A stretch of DNA of 64,000 nt, taken from assembly GCA_001599815.1 (NCBI GenBank), contig BCIA01000005.1, positions 3,604,472-3,668,471 on the forward strand, written 5' to 3'. Source of the stretch: Furcasterigmium furcatum (lineage: Eukaryota; Ascomycota; Sordariomycetes; Glomerellales; Plectosphaerellaceae). Below, piece after piece: positions 1-9,313 of this stretch. The position numbers and the translations under genes are program-made. Every line of letters starts with the position of its first letter. Position 1 is the stretch's first letter. The notes below the pieces were generated by a model. It was not told the DNA's origin. It saw nothing but the letters and a program-made list of their open reading frames with translations, and searched no databases.

Positions 1-3000
1 CTCGAGCAAAGAAGCGAAGCAAAGGAGATGCGGCGCCTCTGCGCCCTGCTGGATGGCTAGATGTCAAGGTTGCGGCGAACACGACCGTGTCCTACTGCAT
101 GGACATGCTCGCGAAACCACAAGGCTACTCGATCAGCCTCGATTTGGAGGTGCCTAGCACGGAACTCTCGAGCAGTGTGAACCACGAGCTCCTGTGGCGT
201 TCTGGGCCGCTTCGCATCTCGTGCGATCTGTCCACCCCACTGAAGTGGAATGGACTGAGGTCCTGGTATTTCAACATCACGGCAAGCCAGCTGGAACTTT
301 TCTTGCTCAGAGACCACATTTTTCTACTCATAGACTTGATCGACGACTGGTCGAGCGGGCCACCAGTCGAGTATCTGGTCTTCACCCCTTTCCACTACTA
401 TTTGAACCTCAACCTCGAAGACTTCAAGCTGTATCTTAATGTCAACGACAGCAACATCATCAACAAACCCACCGACTTTGACGACAATACGTATCTGATC
501 ATTTCAAGCCCGAGCCTGTCATCATCGGTGTGCATCCCCATTGACAAGTTCCGCCCTCCCAAGAACGCGGTTTCGTTCAATGCCAAGGCTGAGATGTTCG
601 GCTTCGGCCTTCATGTTCCGCCATGGAACACGCAAGCCGCGTTCATGGCATCGACGAGCGAGATGGGGGCGGGGGAGAACCTAGTGGTCGACGGGAGTTA
701 CACCTACAATGCAACAACGTCGCCAGCAAACACAGACACCCTGGTCCTGAATGCATCCGCACAGTCTCCTACAGTCACCCTCTATGGTGTCATCATCCGC
801 TACGTCTTGAAGCTGAAGGACAACTACTTCGGTGACGACGTGCACTTCAAGACATTGGACGAGTACCGGGACACTCGTCACTCGAAGGAACATGATCCGG
901 CAGCGGAGCAGGCAAACAGACCCCCACCTAAGAAGTCCAACGATTTGGATGTCATCTTGAATGTCCGAGTCGACGACCCCAGACTCTTGCTGCCCGCCAA
1001 CCTGTACTCCTCCAATCGAAACATCCAGATCGAAACTCCGGTATTGAGTGCCGACCTTCGCTTTACTAATTACTACATGGACTTCGATTTGGTAGTGAGT
1101 CCGCTCAGCATTTCGCTCGGTTCGGGCAACTCATCAGGCCTCGAAACTCCAATCAGCGCCACGTCCAGCACCCAGCTTTTCATAGATGGAGTGAAAGCAT
1201 ACGGCCATCGACTCTTTGGTCTCCCGCCCACCGAACCAACTTATATGTGCAATTGGGACATCTCTGTCGGTGCTGTTACCGGCGAGTGCACAGCAGACTG
1301 CCTCGCCACACTCGCCCGCGCAGGTCTTGCATTCGGGTTCCAGTTCGATGATGACGAGAATGCATTGATCCCCTATTCAGCGATCATCATGTACGACATC
1401 ACTTTCCTCAGACTCGCCGTACAATCAGTCAAGCTATGGCTGCACGTTGATGAGGCCGCATTTCTTCTTTCTACCGGAGCAATCGACGTCAAATTCAACG
1501 ACTGGGCCCGGTCACATTATTCGAGACGGGCTGAAATACAAATACCGGATCTACACGTGTCTTGCGTCAACTCAGAACACGCCTCTAGGCAAAGATTCAA
1601 GGCGCACAGCGACCTTGAGGCAGATGCAGTGCTCAAGGCCACCATCCACGTCGCGATCATCGGGCGAAAGTTTCACTTTTCCCAGGAGCGGAAGCTGCAG
1701 CAGGAACTTGTCCGCCGCGAAGACCAGAGAACGCACCGTACAGAATTTCTGTTGTTGCCGAATGTCCATCTGGATGACTGGATCCCCGAGCCGATCGATC
1801 CCCCTGCTCAAGATTCCCCTCCTGTACCACATCCCACAGCAATGGCTGCCGGGTCAGAGGACCTCAGTTCGATGGGATCGTCAATACAACAGGGCTCATT
1901 GCAAGATCTCCGGCGGAAGAGCTCGTTCTTATCCATTACCTCCACGAGCACCAGCAGCACGAGACTGGGAGGTAGCGTTGCGGCGCTTCGACTCTCGGCT
2001 GCCAAAGAGCAGTCTCTTAATTCTGCTCGGAACAGCAGGGCACTCACCCCTACAGGTTCCAGGGGGGGCCGCACTCGTGATGTCTCGGCCTCAACAGGAC
2101 GGCTTTCTGCGAACCATCGACTCTTTGGCGACCAGCCCGGCCAAGAACAGCACTCATCCATGTCATTTGCTAGCCAGTTCTTCCCTCCCTACTTTCCCCT
2201 CGAAAGCGCCGAACCAAAAATCACGGGCTCTAAAGCTCCAAGCATCGCCGGCATTGACGAGAGGGACGAGGAGTTCCTCAGTTTCGGCCTAGACGACATC
2301 GACCCCGAAGCTCTGAGTGAGGACCATGCCTACAGCGGCATCATAATCGAAATGCCCTCAGGAGTCACGGCTTGCCTCAATCCTACCTCTGTTCGATATG
2401 TGTCAGCCCTCATTGCCGCACTCCAGCCCACCGAACCCCAAGACATTCTGGACACGTTACATATCAGTTCTATGACTGACATATTCGACCAACAGAAGAG
2501 CGACAAGATAGACGGTCAAATCAAGGACTTGTCTCTGAGGATTCCTAGGGCATCGGTGCGCTTCCTGAATTCCTCTACCCCTGCGGCAGAGCTGGGGCAG
2601 GATGAGCAAGATCAATACGACCTCTCCCTTTCTCGCCTAGTGTTGTCAACGAGAACCACTTCTTCGAAATCGACCCGTGGCAGTAGTATCCCTGGGCCCG
2701 GGCCCGAGTCTGAGAAGAAGCAGATGGCAGTTATGGTACGCCTAGGTTCAGCCGTTCTGTCAGCCTCGGAGAGGACGTTCGGTTCAGCAGAGGCCTCAGC
2801 AGCCTTTCAGGCGCATCTTGATCAAATGATTCTATCGCTGGGGTCCAGAGATGTCACGTACATCGACGGAGAAATCAAGTCTATCAAGAGCAGCACTGCA
2901 TCTGGAAACATCGAATACCTCGCTTCTCTGGTCCACAGGACTACCGTGGTAGCCACCGAACTGGGAGCAACGCTCGAGGACACAGTTGCGCGTCACGATC

Positions 3001-6000
3001 GCCGAGTCAAGAACTTCGTCTCAAAGCTCCTGCTCGAAGGCGAGTCTGTCAGCGATCCAGTGTTTCTGATCAGACCCTCGGCAGTGCTGAGGACGGCAAC
3101 CAGTCATCTGCGAACATACGACTCTTGGAAACTCTGCGTTCGGTTGCGCCATATCTGGGCCACTTTATCAAAGACGGATCAGGAGCAACTCGCATACGAC
3201 TGCCTGTACCAACCTCCTTCTACGAGTCCAAATGCACGTCAGAAGGCAGTCGATGCTTTTGTTCGTTGGCGCGGTTGGGACCTTGTCAATGTCGAAAACT
3301 CCCCGCTCATCAACAACGTCTTTGGTGCTGCTGCAAAAGACACCGATGGCGCACCCAACGTGCCATTGCTGGCAGCGCTTCGGCTACGGCAGGCCGAGCT
3401 TGTCCTGGATCCTGGGCCGAAGCAAAACCGGGTTTTCCTGGCAGACTTGACGATCCGCATGCAGAAAAAGCCCTACAATCCGGCGGAGGGCCGGTCCAGC
3501 AACGCCACCTCTGCAGAGTCCGAATTGGCCACTGTCAACGTCTATTGCACGGAAGTGGCAGTCAATCTGAACTGGGAGCTTTGCGAGCTCGTCGCTGACA
3601 TCCTCCGCCTGTTGGACCAATCTCCTCCGCGACAAACCGCTCCTAAGTCGAAAGAAGAACCGGCCGCCGAAGCTCAAAAGAAGCACTCCGCAGTTTCTTA
3701 TCACATTGTCACCGTCCTGAGAAAGGGGTCCGTCGAGATCGATACGATCAACCTGAGCGCCATGTCTCTCGGCAACAACCTGAAGGCATCAGTGCTCACC
3801 AAGTCACGACCCAATGACAGCTCATCACTCGATTTCATTTTGAACTGCGATGCTGTGACGTCTCGCCTTCACCATCGAGCTGAGCTCCTGGGCATGTTCC
3901 AACTCGAGGATCCCAGCGTCATCATCTCTCACAACCTGCAAGAACTTGAGACGATGTCGTGTCACACGATCAAGGCTACGGCTAGCAGCCGCTCTCTCAG
4001 GCTTGCAGTCAATCAAGATCCGATTGGACTCCTTGAAGTGGCTGATATCATCGTCAAAGATGAATTGGCCCAACTTTGCCAGCTCAAGGATCAGCTGCCA
4101 ATATCGCCAAATCAACAGCCAGCCGAGAAGAGCATCTCCCAGCGCTTGTCATCGGTGAGGCTGAATGTCGCTCTCTTCATGGACGAGTACAACATCAGTG
4201 TGCCACTGCTGCAGTCACTCACGTACAACATATCCGGAGTGGTGGCCAGAGCTGCTCTGGCCGCAAAGTTTGGCCAAGAGCTCATTTTCGACTTCGACAT
4301 TAAAGAGAACTCACATGAGATGCAAATCAAGGTCAGAGACCAACTCCGCAGCATTTCGTTGCTGCGCATTCCCCCAACCAACGGCCGGATCACAAGCCGT
4401 ATGGGATCAGCAGAACATGCCGTCACTGTGTTCGCCTCAGTTGAGCCGATAGAATTGGACGCTTCGGCCGTGTATAGTCTGCTCACGGCACTCAACCGTC
4501 CACAAATCTCAAGTGCGTTGCAAGAAGTACAGCAGCAGAGTGCTTCTATTCAAGAGCACATCAAGGAGGTCTTCGGCGGGCAGACTGAACCCGTGGAAAC
4601 CCCTAAGCGACCTCTGGTCGGATCAGCGCCACAGTCCCCAAAGCTCGTCTACCTGGTTCATGGAACGCTGGCAGGCCTCAAGGTGTTCGGCAAGTCACCT
4701 TTGAGGTCCGGCCAGAATCAGTCTGCGTACATCTCCTTCGCTTTGGACGGGGTGCACCTTGAGATTACAAATCGCCACGACCAGCATGGACCAATTCTCG
4801 CCCAACCCGAACTTCATGTCAACCTCAGGCAGATTTTGTTTGACATTCAGAAAGGCAACGAAGACGACATGAGATCCTGTGGCAGCATCACTCTGGGGGC
4901 TCTGATATCGGCAAGCACGAGGATCACCCAGACCGGACAAGAGGAACGATCATTCAACTTCAGAAGTGATGGTCTCGATATTCAGCTGTCCCCGGAAACA
5001 ACGTCAACGGTCGTGGCAGTCCTAGCGTACATGGGTGATAAGATCAAGGATCTTGATACCTCGAGAGAGCTGGAATACCTACGCAAAATCCGACAGAACC
5101 AACCCCGGATTTCCTTGAATGACGAAGGACCTGCAGAAGAAACAGATCTCATCGACTCATTCCTGTCGTCTCTCGTCTATCAGTTTGAGGTACGCGATAC
5201 CAAGGTCAGCTGGCTTGTTGGCGACGAAATCAAAGGGGCCATCCATGACAAGGAGGATCTCGTTTTGTCTGTTGAACTCATCAGCTTGGGAACTCGACAA
5301 ACCGGCTCCGCACGCCTCTCCATCGAAAACTTCCAACTCCAGATGGTCCCTATCGGGCAAGACACCAGGATTCGATCGATGCACTCTGCTTTGCTCCCAG
5401 AGGTTGTATTCAGCATTGCCTACGTCTCGACTGCTACCACAAGACGCTTTGCTTTCCAGGCCGTTGGCAAGCCTTTGGACTTACGTCTCACGTCGGGATT
5501 CATCATCCCTGCCGCTAACCTCGCCGAGTCTATCAATCTCTCTGTCAGGAACGTACAACAAGCGACAGAGAACTGGACTACCGGCACAGCTCCCGACCCA
5601 AAAGATGAATCAACGGAGCCCCACAGCGGCGACCCGCCTCCGAAACGACCAAGCATCTTGGGGAAGAAGCGCATTGAGAATCTTTTGGTTGATGCCGATT
5701 TCGCTGGTGCTGTTGTTCACGTATCCGGCAAGAAGACACCGGCAGGTCTTCGTGGTGGCATCTCCCGAGTTGCAGGACCCGTGACAACTGGCAAGTACGG
5801 GCAGTTCAAATCTGATGATGCGGGAAGCGGTGCGGTGCTTCGAAGTCCCGGCCTTGCCTGGAAAATCGAGTACCGTGACAATGGCAAAGAGGACCCGTCC
5901 TTGTACGGAGAGATCAAGATCGACGCATCGAGCAATATCCTCTACCCTTCGGTGGTGCCACTCGTCATGGAGATGACTGCCAGTGTCAAGGAGGTCGTCA

Positions 6001-8018
6001 GCGACGACTCGAAGCCTAAGGAGCAGCCAGCTCCCGTGGAGACGCCGAAAGCAAAGCCTGGAACGGAGGATAACATTCTCACAGCGGACCCGAACGCCGT
6101 TCTCGGCCGTCTCAAGCTCAACCTGGGCCTCCGCATTTGTCGCCAGGAGTTCTCACTCAGCTGCCAGCCGATCGCCCGGGTTGCTGCCACCACATGCTTT
6201 GACGATATTTACTTTACTGCCAACACTGTTCGGTCCGTTGAGCAAGGCAACTTCTTCGCCATATCGGGTGCCTTTACCAAACTACAAGCCTCGGTGCAGC
6301 ACGTGTACTCTCGGGAGTCAACGGGAAGCTTTGATGTGGACTCTATCGTCTTGTCCTTCATGAACAGCAAGCATGTCAGCGGCACGAGCGGCGTATCGGC
6401 CATCCTGAAGTTCAGTCCGATGAACATATCCATCAATGCCAAGCAGTTGCAGGACTTCTTGCTGTTCCGCGAGATTTGGTATCCCAAAGAGCTCCGCCAG
6501 TCCTCTGTTGCGCCAGTAGCCAAGCTCGAGACGGAGACGTCGCAAGGGCACCTCGTACAACGGTATCAACAAGTTGCCGCCACCGCCGCGTTCCCCTGGA
6601 CCGCCACCATCTCCATGGAATCCCTCAACGTCCATGTTGATCTGGGCCAAGCAATCGGAAAGTCAGTCTTTGCAATCAACAACTTTTGGGTGTCTTCCAA
6701 GAAAACATCAGACTGGGAGCAAAACCTGTGCCTGGGCTTCGACAAGATTGGTGTCGACTGCACTGGGCGGCTGGGTGGCTTTGTGGCAATGCAACAATTC
6801 CAGCTGCGAACATCAATCCAGTGGCCACAGAGGGAGGCAGCCCTGAACGAGACCCCGCGCATCCAAGCATCCATCGGCTTCAGTCACTTCCGTCTCAAGG
6901 CTGCGTTCGACTACCAGGCCTTCCTCGTGGCAGACATCACAACGCTAGAATTCTTGATGTACAATGTCCGACAAGGACTTGAAGGGGCTGGCGATCGTCT
7001 GGTTGCCATCTTCGACGGCGAGGCAGTGCAGGTCTTTGGAACGACGAGCTCTGCAGCCCTTGGAGTGGCGCTGTTCCAAGCCTTGCAAAAGCTGATCCAA
7101 GAGAGGAAAGCAAGCTTCGAAATGTCACTCAAGGAGATTGAAAAGTTTATGAGACGGAAGTCACAGACGACGGTCCCTTCGCCGCAGATACCGAGCGTCC
7201 CCAAGGTGGCCGAGGAAGATACGCTGGCCAAATCGCCCATCTCACTAGATACGGACGTGGTCGTGACACTCAAGGCCCTCAACCTGGGTATTTTCCCTGG
7301 GTCATTCTCCGACCACCAGGTCTTCAAGATGGAGGCGCTGAATGCCCAGGCCAGATTCGCCGCGAGCATGGAGAGCCGGCGAATCCACAGCATCCTCGAC
7401 CTGACGTTGGGTCAGCTGAGAATCGGGCTGGCGGGTGTCAGGAACATCGAAGCGCCCAAGACGCTGAGCGAGATATCAGTGGAAGACGTGGTGGACAGGG
7501 CAACAGGATCCAGGGGCGGGACGATCCTCAAAGTGCCTCGGGTGGAAGCGATCATGCAGACGTGGCAGAAACCCAACAGCAACCGGATCGACTACATCTT
7601 CAAGAGCGCATTCGAAGGCAAGGTGGAGGTGGGATGGAACTACTCGCGCATTGGCTACATCAGGGGCATGTTCGCGAAGCACTCGAAGCAGCTCGAACAG
7701 GTCTGGGGCAAGGAGTTACCCCTGACGGCCATCAAAGTCACGGGCGTACCAGAGGGCGAGGGGGCCGAGAAGGAGCAGCAGAAGATCACGGCCGAGGTGA
7801 ACGTGCCACAGTCCAAGTACGAGTACGTACCCCTGGAGCCGCCGATGATCGAGACGCCGCAGTTGAGGGACATGGGCGAGGCAACGCCGCCGCTGGAGTG
7901 GATCGGGCTGAACCGTGACCGGATGCCGAACCTGACGCATCAGATTGTGATTGTGTCGCTGTTGGAGCTGGCCGGCGAGGTGGAGGACGCATACTCGAGG
8001 ATTCTAGGGTCGTCGTGA
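1..8018 (+). CDS. CSF1: CSF1-type bridge-like lipid transfer protein (5' end outside window)
   Basis: One frame (frame 3) is open from the window edge to TGA at 8016-8018, giving about 2,671 visible residues. No start is assigned because the frame is already open at base 3, so the N-terminus, including the expected membrane anchor, lies upstream. The segment near the left edge (YLVFTPFHYYLNLNLEDF) and the C-terminal block (YIFKSAFEGKVEVGWNYSRI) are the kind of conserved sequence found in fungal Csf1 proteins. The family (yeast Csf1, animal BLTP1/Tweek) forms a long hydrophobic groove thought to carry lipid between the ER and other membranes. A Ser/Thr-rich low-complexity insert lies around 1850-2200, and polar linkers occur near 5590-5640 and 7140-7230. 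The 8-kb exon has no intron. Family assignment is confident; the lipid-bridge role is inferred from homologues. Confidence 0.87.
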   Translation, partial: RAKKRSKGDAAPLRPAGWLDVKVAANTTVSYCMDMLAKPQGYSISLDLEVPSTELSSSVNHELLWRSGPLRISCDLSTPLKWNGLRSWYFNITASQLELFLLRDHIFLLIDLIDDWSSGPPVEYLVFTPFHYYLNLNLEDFKLYLNVNDSNIINKPTDFDDNTYLIISSPSLSSSVCIPIDKFRPPKNAVSFNAKAEMFGFGLHVPPWNTQAAFMASTSEMGAGENLVVDGSYTYNATTSPANTDTLVLNASAQSPTVTLYGVIIRYVLKLKDNYFGDDVHFKTLDEYRDTRHSKEHDPAAEQANRPPPKKSNDLDVILNVRVDDPRLLLPANLYSSNRNIQIETPVLSADLRFTNYYMDFDLVVSPLSISLGSGNSSGLETPISATSSTQLFIDGVKAYGHRLFGLPPTEPTYMCNWDISVGAVTGECTADCLATLARAGLAFGFQFDDDENALIPYSAIIMYDITFLRLAVQSVKLWLHVDEAAFLLSTGAIDVKFNDWARSHYSRRAEIQIPDLHVSCVNSEHASRQRFKAHSDLEADAVLKATIHVAIIGRKFHFSQERKLQQELVRREDQRTHRTEFLLLPNVHLDDWIPEPIDPPAQDSPPVPHPTAMAAGSEDLSSMGSSIQQGSLQDLRRKSSFLSITSTSTSSTRLGGSVAALRLSAAKEQSLNSARNSRALTPTGSRGGRTRDVSASTGRLSANHRLFGDQPGQEQHSSMSFASQFFPPYFPLESAEPKITGSKAPSIAGIDERDEEFLSFGLDDIDPEALSEDHAYSGIIIEMPSGVTACLNPTSVRYVSALIAALQPTEPQDILDTLHISSMTDIFDQQKSDKIDGQIKDLSLRIPRASVRFLNSSTPAAELGQDEQDQYDLSLSRLVLSTRTTSSKSTRGSSIPGPGPESEKKQMAVMVRLGSAVLSASERTFGSAEASAAFQAHLDQMILSLGSRDVTYIDGEIKSIKSSTASGNIEYLASLVHRTTVVATELGATLEDTVARHDRRVKNFVSKLLLEGESVSDPVFLIRPSAVLRTATSHLRTYDSWKLCVRLRHIWATLSKTDQEQLAYDCLYQPPSTSPNARQKAVDAFVRWRGWDLVNVENSPLINNVFGAAAKDTDGAPNVPLLAALRLRQAELVLDPGPKQNRVFLADLTIRMQKKPYNPAEGRSSNATSAESELATVNVYCTEVAVNLNWELCELVADILRLLDQSPPRQTAPKSKEEPAAEAQKKHSAVSYHIVTVLRKGSVEIDTINLSAMSLGNNLKASVLTKSRPNDSSSLDFILNCDAVTSRLHHRAELLGMFQLEDPSVIISHNLQELETMSCHTIKATASSRSLRLAVNQDPIGLLEVADIIVKDELAQLCQLKDQLPISPNQQPAEKSISQRLSSVRLNVALFMDEYNISVPLLQSLTYNISGVVARAALAAKFGQELIFDFDIKENSHEMQIKVRDQLRSISLLRIPPTNGRITSRMGSAEHAVTVFASVEPIELDASAVYSLLTALNRPQISSALQEVQQQSASIQEHIKEVFGGQTEPVETPKRPLVGSAPQSPKLVYLVHGTLAGLKVFGKSPLRSGQNQSAYISFALDGVHLEITNRHDQHGPILAQPELHVNLRQILFDIQKGNEDDMRSCGSITLGALISASTRITQTGQEERSFNFRSDGLDIQLSPETTSTVVAVLAYMGDKIKDLDTSRELEYLRKIRQNQPRISLNDEGPAEETDLIDSFLSSLVYQFEVRDTKVSWLVGDEIKGAIHDKEDLVLSVELISLGTRQTGSARLSIENFQLQMVPIGQDTRIRSMHSALLPEVVFSIAYVSTATTRRFAFQAVGKPLDLRLTSGFIIPAANLAESINLSVRNVQQATENWTTGTAPDPKDESTEPHSGDPPPKRPSILGKKRIENLLVDADFAGAVVHVSGKKTPAGLRGGISRVAGPVTTGKYGQFKSDDAGSGAVLRSPGLAWKIEYRDNGKEDPSLYGEIKIDASSNILYPSVVPLVMEMTASVKEVVSDDSKPKEQPAPVETPKAKPGTEDNILTADPNAVLGRLKLNLGLRICRQEFSLSCQPIARVAATTCFDDIYFTANTVRSVEQGNFFAISGAFTKLQASVQHVYSRESTGSFDVDSIVLSFMNSKHVSGTSGVSAILKFSPMNISINAKQLQDFLLFREIWYPKELRQSSVAPVAKLETETSQGHLVQRYQQVAATAAFPWTATISMESLNVHVDLGQAIGKSVFAINNFWVSSKKTSDWEQNLCLGFDKIGVDCTGRLGGFVAMQQFQLRTSIQWPQREAALNETPRIQASIGFSHFRLKAAFDYQAFLVADITTLEFLMYNVRQGLEGAGDRLVAIFDGEAVQVFGTTSSAALGVALFQALQKLIQERKASFEMSLKEIEKFMRRKSQTTVPSPQIPSVPKVAEEDTLAKSPISLDTDVVVTLKALNLGIFPGSFSDHQVFKMEALNAQARFAASMESRRIHSILDLTLGQLRIGLAGVRNIEAPKTLSEISVEDVVDRATGSRGGTILKVPRVEAIMQTWQKPNSNRIDYIFKSAFEGKVEVGWNYSRIGYIRGMFAKHSKQLEQVWGKELPLTAIKVTGVPEGEGAEKEQQKITAEVNVPQSKYEYVPLEPPMIETPQLRDMGEATPPLEWIGLNRDRMPNLTHQIVIVSLLELAGEVEDAYSRILGSS

Positions 8019-9313
8019 AGAGGCAAGGGGCTGGTTATGATATTTCCCGGCGAAGGTTCGAGTTGTCGGCGTATTGAGTCACTCGGCGGCTGACCAAGCG
8101 GCGCGGCTGACCAAATGGTGTTTTCCTTTTCGGGCGATACGGCGCATGGGGGACAGATGCGCAGCGAGGTGTATCGCCTGTGCCTAACACGGCAACATGG
8201 TAGACTAAGGTACATGTTCTATTACATGCATGCGTAATTGTACATTCGCCGAACGGCGTGGCGGAACATCTGACTTGGCTGTGGCAGCTTGGGAGTGGTC
8301 GTGACAAGTTGCCGGGAGTGAGCCTGGTTGGGCTTCAACGGCGAAAAGTCACAGGCCTGCCGATTGATTCACCATTCACCTCAAGCCCAGACGGGGACTC
8401 GGGACTCTCCAGCACACGAGGTCAAGGGGGCTGGTTCATCGAGTCCATGTCGAGTCGAGTCGGGTGTGAGGAGGCGGCGCTCCATCCGTGGTGTTAGTGG
8501 CCGAGGCCGATTTAGTGCGGAAAAGCGAGGGTTGTTGCCCTGCCGCATAACTCGGTGGACGTCATGCCCATCGAAAGGAGGGGCGGACGAGGGGTAGGTA
8601 CCGTACGCAGCAGGTCTGTGCCAGTGCTCGAGTGGCGTGGTGGGCGATCACTCACCCCTCCTTGCCCCTGCTGCCAGCCGGGACGAAAGCTGGAGTCACT
8701 GGCCGCCACCCGGCGTGCAAATCGGTGAGTGAATGGCCTTCAATCCGACTGAAGGCATCTCTGACAGAATCGGCAAGAACGGGATGGCTTGTATTATGTA
8801 AGATTGAGGGCGCATTCAGAGGGCAGGAGGGGTGGAACTACCTGCTACCAGACCGCAAAGAAGAGGCAGGAGCAGTCGTGGTGCAGAGTGTTAATCGCGG
8901 CGGAGGGGCTGCCCCACCTGCCCAATCCAATTTTTGCAGAGCAACGGACGGCCAGTGGTGCATTTGTCACTTGCCGCCCACCACCGAAACCTTTTTCCCT
9001 CCACCACTCCACCTCGACCTCTACTTCTTCTCCTTCCCCCCCTCCTGAATTCCCTCTTCCACCCATCCTCCCCCGGTCAACCAAACCACCACCCTCAAGC
9101 GACCATATAAGGCGTGACAGTCGAAGTTGTTCCGCTTCACTGTCATTCTTAGCTCGGCCGCTTTCCATCCTCAAGCCAACACTTTCAGCTTCGCCCTTTC
9201 TTCGGAGAGAGCCAGCTATCGTCTCGCGCGGGGCAGATTCTTCGACCCCGCTTCCCACCCAAACACCCAAGTGAAATTTTCCCAGCTCGCTTCGCGCGAC
9301 AACCACCGCCAAA
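8019..9313. other. Intergenic spacer: CSF1 3' flank and eEF2 promoter/5' UTR
   Basis: About 1.3 kb without a credible gene. The right half becomes strongly pyrimidine-rich (about 8985-9075), followed by a TATA-like element and a CT/CA-rich leader, as expected for a highly expressed fungal promoter. The short open frames here lack family features and overlap on both strands. Confidence 0.7.
9104..9112 (+). promoter_or_regulatory. TATA-like element of the eEF2 gene
   Basis: CATATAAGG lies about 200 bp upstream of the eEF2 start codon and just downstream of a long pyrimidine-rich tract. This arrangement is common in strongly expressed filamentous-fungal genes. The transcription start itself cannot be read from the sequence. 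Confidence 0.5.
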